A stretch of DNA of 6,218 nt, from contig JANJTI010000204.1 of the NCBI GenBank assembly GCA_024711185.1, forward strand, positions 1-6,218, in the 5' to 3' direction. Position numbers and translations under genes: made by a program. Below are positions 1 through 6,218 of this stretch, in pieces. The DNA comes from Brevundimonas sp. (GTDB lineage: Bacteria; Pseudomonadota; Alphaproteobacteria; Caulobacterales; Caulobacteraceae). Positions within the stretch are counted from its first letter, which is position 1. The number at the start of each line of letters is the position of its first letter. The notes under the pieces were generated by a model, which worked only from the letters and a program-made list of their open reading frames with translations, had not been told where the DNA came from and searched no databases.

Positions 1-328
1 CCGGCGCGCCGTCCACCAGCACCAGGGTCTTGCCGGGGCCGGCCCCGCGGATGCGCACCTGGGCGACGCCGCCGAAGGCGCCCGAGCGCACCACGGAGAG
101 GCGGGGCACGTCGGGGAGGATGTCGGCGGCGAAGGCCGCGCCGCGCCGCTCGATAGCGTCGCGATCGAGGGCGCGGGCGCCCGGCGTCTCCTGCGCGATG
201 GCCGGCAGGCGGGTGGCGGTGACCACCACGTCGTCCAGCGGGTCGGCGGGGTCGTCCGGCGCGCCGGCGTGGGCGGACAGGGGAAGCAGCACGGCCGCGG
301 CCGTGGTCAGAAGAAGGGCTCGCTGCAT
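1..328 (-). CDS. btuB: BtuB-like TonB-dependent outer-membrane receptor, N-terminal 109 residues (partial)
   Basis: Reading the minus strand from an ATG at 328 gives 109 codons open to the left edge, so the gene is cut by the window. It starts with a signal peptide: MQR, a hydrophobic stretch (residues 4-17), and an A-H-A cleavage site after residue 21. A TonB-box-like segment LDDVVVTATR (31-40) follows, then the start of the plug domain, with ILPDVPRLSVV (70-80) and the hallmark RIRGAGPGKTLVLVDGAP (92-109). This order matches E. coli BtuB (VVTANR, then FIRG, then LVLIDGV). Such receptors sit in the outer membrane and import cobalamin using energy from TonB-ExbBD. The cobalamin riboswitch in the leader supports a B12 or corrinoid substrate. 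A GGAG lies 10 bases before the start. The barrel is not visible, so the exact substrate is inferred; another corrinoid or cobalt-related receptor is possible. Confidence 0.88.
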   Translation of the reverse strand, partial: MQRALLLTTAAAVLLPLSAHAGAPDDPADPLDDVVVTATRLPAIAQETPGARALDRDAIERRGAAFAADILPDVPRLSVVRSGAFGGVAQVRIRGAGPGKTLVLVDGAP

Positions 329-479
329 GAGGCGAAGGCTCCGTCGGTCCCCGCGCGAGCGCGTCGCGGCGACGTGGCTGACGACCGGCCCGCCCTCGAG
401 GGCGACGCTGGGACCGGGTCGTCACGACGGTTCACCGCGCCCCTGCCTGGTCCCGGGCAGCGACGGACGACGTCGGCGG
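329..479 (-). promoter_or_regulatory. Leader / expression platform downstream of the B12 riboswitch
   Basis: This 151-base stretch between the aptamer and the receptor start codon has no coding signal and can fold into several structures on the minus strand. They are CGACG-TCGTC-CGTCG (475-461), CTGCC-CGGGACCA-GGCAG (460-443), a large imperfect stem across 422-381 whose arms read ACGACCCGGTCCC and GGGCCGGTCGT and whose centre is the palindrome CGCCCTCGAGGGCG (391-404), and CGTCG-CCG-CGACG (374-362). None is followed by a T run on the minus strand, so a classical intrinsic terminator is not visible. Control at translation initiation (or through Rho) fits better. The 8-base loop CGGGACCA could kiss the aptamer's L5 loop (GCCCG). 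Pairings were found by eye; no folding was run. Confidence 0.55.
339..342 (-). promoter_or_regulatory. Shine-Dalgarno of the btuB-like gene
   Basis: On the minus strand GGAG (in the context GACGGAGCC) stands 10 bases before the ATG at 328. The spacing is slightly long but acceptable, and it supports this ATG as the start. Its GGA falls inside a 7-base segment (340-346) that is exactly complementary to an upstream leader segment (461-467), so it may be masked by leader folding. Confidence 0.5.
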
Positions 480-655
480 CCAGGTCTCCTGGCTTGCGGG
501 TCGTCAAGCGCCGTCCACGCCTTCCCGGTTTCCCAGTGGCGCCGGGGCGAACCCCCGGATCGGACGACGCTCTCGCCGCCTACAGTTGCGGGCACAGCCG
601 CGGTGTTCGACCGCGTTCCCTTAACCGCCTCCCCCGCTTGTCGCAGGACGCCTGA
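480..655 (-). promoter_or_regulatory. Cobalamin (B12) riboswitch aptamer
   Basis: The minus strand shows the conserved landmarks of a class-I cobalamin riboswitch in order. They are a short P1 (TCAGG at 655-651 with CCTGG at 484-480), P2 (GCGGG at 637-633 with CCCGC at 500-496), GGTTAAGGGAAC (about 626-615), a stem CGCGGT/ACCGCG (616-600), the B12 box GGCTGTGCCCGCAACTGTAG (599-580), a hairpin CCGGGG-GTTCG-CCCCGG (558-542), the element GCCACTGGGAAACCGGGAAGGC across 540-519 (core CCACTG, CGGGAAGG), and the closing AAGCCAGGAGACCTGG (495-480). It lies upstream of and in sense with the btuB-like gene, about 150 bases before its ATG. In the known family, adenosylcobalamin (or a related cobalamin) binding reduces expression of the uptake gene. 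Boundaries are from manual pairing and may be off by a few bases. Confidence 0.95.
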
Positions 656-721
656 GTCTGTGCAAGACGGCCTGCTGTGGCTTGAGCGCGCAGGCGCATT
701 CCTTCACCCTGTCGCGCTCTC
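656..721. promoter_or_regulatory. Divergent promoter interval between the B12 leader and mutS
   Basis: Only about 66 bases separate the 5' end of the riboswitch aptamer from the mutS start codon. The leader promoter (minus strand) must lie here or run into mutS. The mutS promoter (plus strand) must lie here or overlap the DNA encoding the riboswitch. I cannot assign a convincing -35/-10 pair on either strand. A GANTC site (GAGTC, 654-658) sits at the edge; this is the target of the cell-cycle methyltransferase CcrM in Caulobacterales. The function of the interval is inferred from gene arrangement. Confidence 0.4.
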
Positions 722-3411
<2,690 letters not shown>

Positions 3412-3415
<4 letters not shown>

Positions 3416-6102
3416 GCGACGACCTCGACGCCCGGCTGGCGGCCGCGGCCTCGGCCGCGGACGTGCGCCGGGCGGCGGCGGAGATCCTGCGCGAGAGCTG
3501 GGACGCCGGGCGGGCCCGTGCGGCCCGCAAGCTGGAGACCGGCGGGGACGGCGTGGCCGTCGCGCGGCTCTACGCCACGGCCGCCGACGAGATGCTGCAG
3601 GCGCTGTGGCGGTTCACGGCCGGGACCCTCTACCCCGCGCCAAATCCGACCGAGGCCGAACGGTTGAGCCTGATCGCCGTCGGCGGCTACGGCCGGGGCG
3701 TGCTGGCGCCCTTTTCCGACCTGGATCTGCTGTTTCTGCGGCCGTGGAAGTCGACCCCGCACAGCGAACAGCTGGTCGAGTTCATGCTCTACGTGCTGTG
3801 GGATCTGGGCGTGAAGGTCGGGGCGGCGGTCAGGTCCGTCGACGAGAGCCTCGCCCTCGCGAAACGCGACATGACGGTGCGCACCGCCCTGCTGGAGGCG
3901 CGGCCGCTGGCCGGAGACGCCGATCTGGCCGAAGGCTTCATCGCCCGCTTCCAGGCGATGGTGCGAAAGGCCGACCCACGGCCGTTCATCGCCGCGAAGC
4001 TGGAGGAGCGCGACGTGCGCCACCGCAAGGCCGGGGCCGTGCGCTACCGGGTCGAGCCGAACGTCAAGGACGGCAAGGGCGGCCTGCGCGACCTCAACAC
4101 CCTGTTCTGGATCGCCCGCTCGCTGGCCCCCGACAGCCCGCTGGGCGCCCGTGTCCTGGACGACCTTCTGACCGCACGCGAGCGGCGCACCTTCGAGGAG
4201 TCGTTCGACTTCCTGTGGCGCACGCGCGCCCACCTGCACCTCGTGGCCGGACGCGCCGAGGAGAAGCTGACCTTCGACCTCCAGCCCGAGGTGGCGCGGC
4301 GCATGGGATGGCGGGGGCGTGGCGACGAGCCGGCCGTGGAGCGCTTCATGCGCCGCTACTTCATCGTCGCCCGCGACGTCGGGGCCCTCACGCGGGCCAT
4401 GTCGGCCAAGCTGGAGGCCCGCGAACAGAAGAAGGCGCTCAGCCTGTCGCGGCTGATCCGCGGACGCCGGCGCAAGCTCGGGGTCGAGGGATTCGTGCGG
4501 GTCGCCGGGCGCCTGTCGGTGACGGGACCGGAGGTCTTCGCCGACGACCCGGCCAAGCTGCTGGTCCTGTTCCGGACGGCGGACGAGCACGATCTCGACC
4601 TGCATCCTGACGCCTTCTCGGCGGTGAGCCGCTCGCTGTCGCTGGCGACGCCGTCGCTACGGCGCGATCCCGAGGCGGCGCGGGCCTTCCTCGATATCCT
4701 GGCCCACGGTCAGCGGCCCTACCGGACGCTGACGCTGATGAACGAGACCGGCCTGCTGGGCCGGTTTCTGCCGGAGTGGGGCCGGATCGTCGGCCAGACC
4801 CAGTTCAACATGTATCACGCCTACACGGTCGACGAGCACACGTTGCAGGCGGTGGGGATCATCAACGACCTGTCGCGCGGCAAGCTGAAGGCGGAGCACC
4901 CCAACGCCTCGGAGATCGTGCACCGCATCGCCGACTTCGAGGCCCTGATGCTGGCCATGCTGCTGCACGATGTCGGCAAGGGCGGCGACCGGGGGCAGCT
5001 GGAGGACGGCGCCATCGCCGCCCGCCGCGCCTGCGACCGGCTGGGGCTGGACCCGCGCCGCACCGAATTCGTGGTCTGGCTGGTGCGCCACCACCTCGTC
5101 CTGTCCGACTACGCCCAGAAGCGCGACGTCTCGGACCCCGCAACGGTGCGGGCCTTCGCCGGGCTGGTCGGCGACCCCGAGCGGCTGCGCACCCTGCTGG
5201 TGCTGACCGTGGCCGACATCCGCGCCGTCGGACCGGGCGTGTGGAACGGCTGGAAGGGACGTCTGATGCGCGACCTCTACCTGCGCACCGAGGCGGTGTT
5301 CCGCGGCGAGGACGTCAGCCGGATCGATCCGCTGGAGGAGTATCCGGCGCTGGTGGCGCGCGCGGCCGAAAGCGGGGGCGCCGCGGAGGTGGTGGCGGAC
5401 CGGGAAGCCGACGAGGGCGACGAGGTCCGGCCGGCGACACGAGTGGCGGTGGCCGCGCGCGACCGGCCGGGCCTGTTCGCCGACCTCGCCGCCGCCCTCG
5501 CCGTGGCCGGGGCGGACGTGGTCGGGGCCCGGGTCGCCACGGCGGCGAACGGCACGGCCATCGATGTGTTCGAACTGCAGGACGGCGCCGGCGCCCCCTA
5601 CGGAGCGGCCGAGCCGCGGCGGCTGACGCGCCTCACCGCCGCGCTCGAGAGGGCCGCCCGCGGGGAGGCGAGGACGGCTCCGCCGTCGGACCGTCCGAGC
5701 CCGCGACGCGCCACCTTTGACGTGCGGCCGGTGGCGCTGGTCGACCTGGAGGAATCCCCGGACGCGGCGGTGATCGAAGCGTCGGGGGCGGATCGTCCGG
5801 GGCTGCTGGCGGACGTGGCGCGGGTGCTGGCCGACCACGGACTGTCGATCCGGTCGGCCCACATCGCCGGCTTCGGCGAGCGCGCGGTCGACAGCTTCTA
5901 CGTCACCGACGCCGCGGGCCGGAAGCCCGAGCCGGGGCCGGCGCTGGAGCGATTGAGGCGGGCGCTGGAGCAGGTGCTGGACCGCCCCGAGCCCGCGGTG
6001 CAGCCGCTCTCGGCGCCGGTCCGGGCCAGCCAGCGCGACGTGACCGAGATCCGGCGGCGGCGGCCGCACCGGGCCGTATCGCCCGGCGCGGAAGCAGGCT
6101 AA
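3412..6102 (+). CDS. glnD: Bifunctional PII uridylyltransferase / uridylyl-removing enzyme GlnD (896 aa)
   Basis: GlnD is the cytoplasmic nitrogen sensor. When glutamine is low it uridylylates PII proteins (GlnB/GlnK); when glutamine is high it removes UMP, which sets glutamine synthetase activity and nitrogen gene expression. The domain order is complete. The nucleotidyltransferase has GGYGRG (91-96) and metal-binding SDLD (102-105). The family signature EPNVKDGKGGLRD is at 215-227. The HD hydrolase has YTVDEHTL (H476), LLHDVGKG (H519, D520), RHHL (H561) and LTVADI (D602). Two ACT glutamine-sensing domains carry DRPGLFADLA (684-693) and DRPGLLADVA (794-803). The family motif KGRGGDHS after the HD pair is changed here to KGGDRGQL, so a usually conserved His aligns with Gln529. 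A basic, proline-containing tail (862-896) ends the protein. The GTG start is the one overlapping the mutS stop. Length is within the family range, toward the short side for alphaproteobacteria. Product assignment is firm; the strength of the removing activity is open. Confidence 0.97.
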
Positions 6103-6134
6103 GCCTCGGCGACCTCCCGCCCTTCGAGACCCGC

Positions 6135-6218
6135 GTGAGTCTGGCCCGCAGCGCCCTGGTGCCGGCGTGCCGGACGGTGGGCCGGCGCGGGCGCGGCGGG
6201 GCCCGCGGGGGGGCGGGG
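6135..6218 (+). CDS. murJ: Probable MurJ (lipid II flippase) N-terminus, partial, sequence apparently corrupted
   Basis: A GTG at 6135 opens 28 codons to the right edge, 32 bases after glnD. The product begins VSLARSALV and then reads PACRTVGRRGRGGARGG. Aligned without gaps to the start of E. coli MurJ (MNLLKSLAAV, then SSMTMFSRVLGFARD), it keeps L3, S6, T14, R18, G21, A23 and R24. Many intervening hydrophobic codons have become Gly or Arg (GGG, CGC, CGG), as if T had been read as G. glnD followed by murJ (mviN) is a common order in alphaproteobacteria. MurJ is a polytopic inner-membrane protein that flips lipid II for peptidoglycan synthesis; the visible residues could not form its first membrane helix. 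I read this as a real murJ start with bad base calls at a contig end. The alternative is non-coding GC-rich sequence. Confidence 0.5.
   Translation, partial: MSLARSALVPACRTVGRRGRGGARGGAG

Noticed and set aside
381..422. Large GC-rich imperfect hairpin considered as an intrinsic terminator of the B12 leader
   Set aside because: No T run follows the stem on the minus strand, so a classical terminator cannot be supported; it is kept as part of the structured leader.
637..666. Possible plus-strand -35/-10 pair (TTGTCG, then TGCAAG) for mutS
   Set aside because: The -10 match is poor and the location overlaps the riboswitch 5' end; not strong enough to call.
4657..6069. 470-codon minus-strand open frame across glnD
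   Set aside because: Antisense shadow of glnD; composition is biased and no domain is recognisable.
6164..6207. GC-rich inverted segments after glnD considered as a terminator
   Set aside because: They lie inside the proposed murJ frame, have no T run, and belong to the suspect G/C-only stretch at the window end.

Overview
The window looks like an ordinary stretch of chromosome from a very GC-rich alphaproteobacterium, most likely of the Caulobacteraceae (Brevundimonas/Phenylobacterium/Caulobacter type). The evidence is strong G/C bias at third codon positions, the gene order mutS-glnD followed by what looks like murJ, alphaproteobacterial-type MutS and GlnD sequences, and a cobalamin-riboswitch-controlled TonB-dependent receptor. 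I cannot name the genus from sequence alone.

Layout. Positions 1-328 (minus strand) hold the 5' end of a BtuB-like TonB-dependent outer-membrane receptor with signal peptide, TonB box and start of the plug; the rest lies beyond the left edge. Positions 329-721 are a 393-base divergent intergenic region. It carries a well-formed cobalamin (B12) riboswitch aptamer on the minus strand (about 480-655), then a structured leader with a possible anti-Shine-Dalgarno element running to the receptor start codon. The remaining ~66 bp (656-721) must contain the receptor promoter and probably that of mutS. On the plus strand, full-length mutS (722-3415) overlaps full-length glnD (3412-6102) by four bases (GTGA). 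After a 32-base gap, the last 84 bases read as the N-terminus of murJ from a GTG at 6135, but the sequence there decays into a 40-base run without A or T. This suggests poor base calls at a contig end rather than biology.

How the genes fit together. The minus-strand unit is a B12 uptake gene with feedback control: cobalamin binding to its leader should switch off receptor synthesis. The plus-strand unit is a housekeeping operon: mismatch recognition (MutS), the PII-uridylylating nitrogen sensor (GlnD) and probably the lipid II flippase (MurJ). These share no obvious pathway; the link appears to be conserved gene order and translational coupling.

I found no mobile element, CRISPR array, tRNA, rRNA or new defence-like system. 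The items most worth a second look are the riboswitch expression platform, an unusual substitution in the GlnD HD domain, and the corrupted murJ start.
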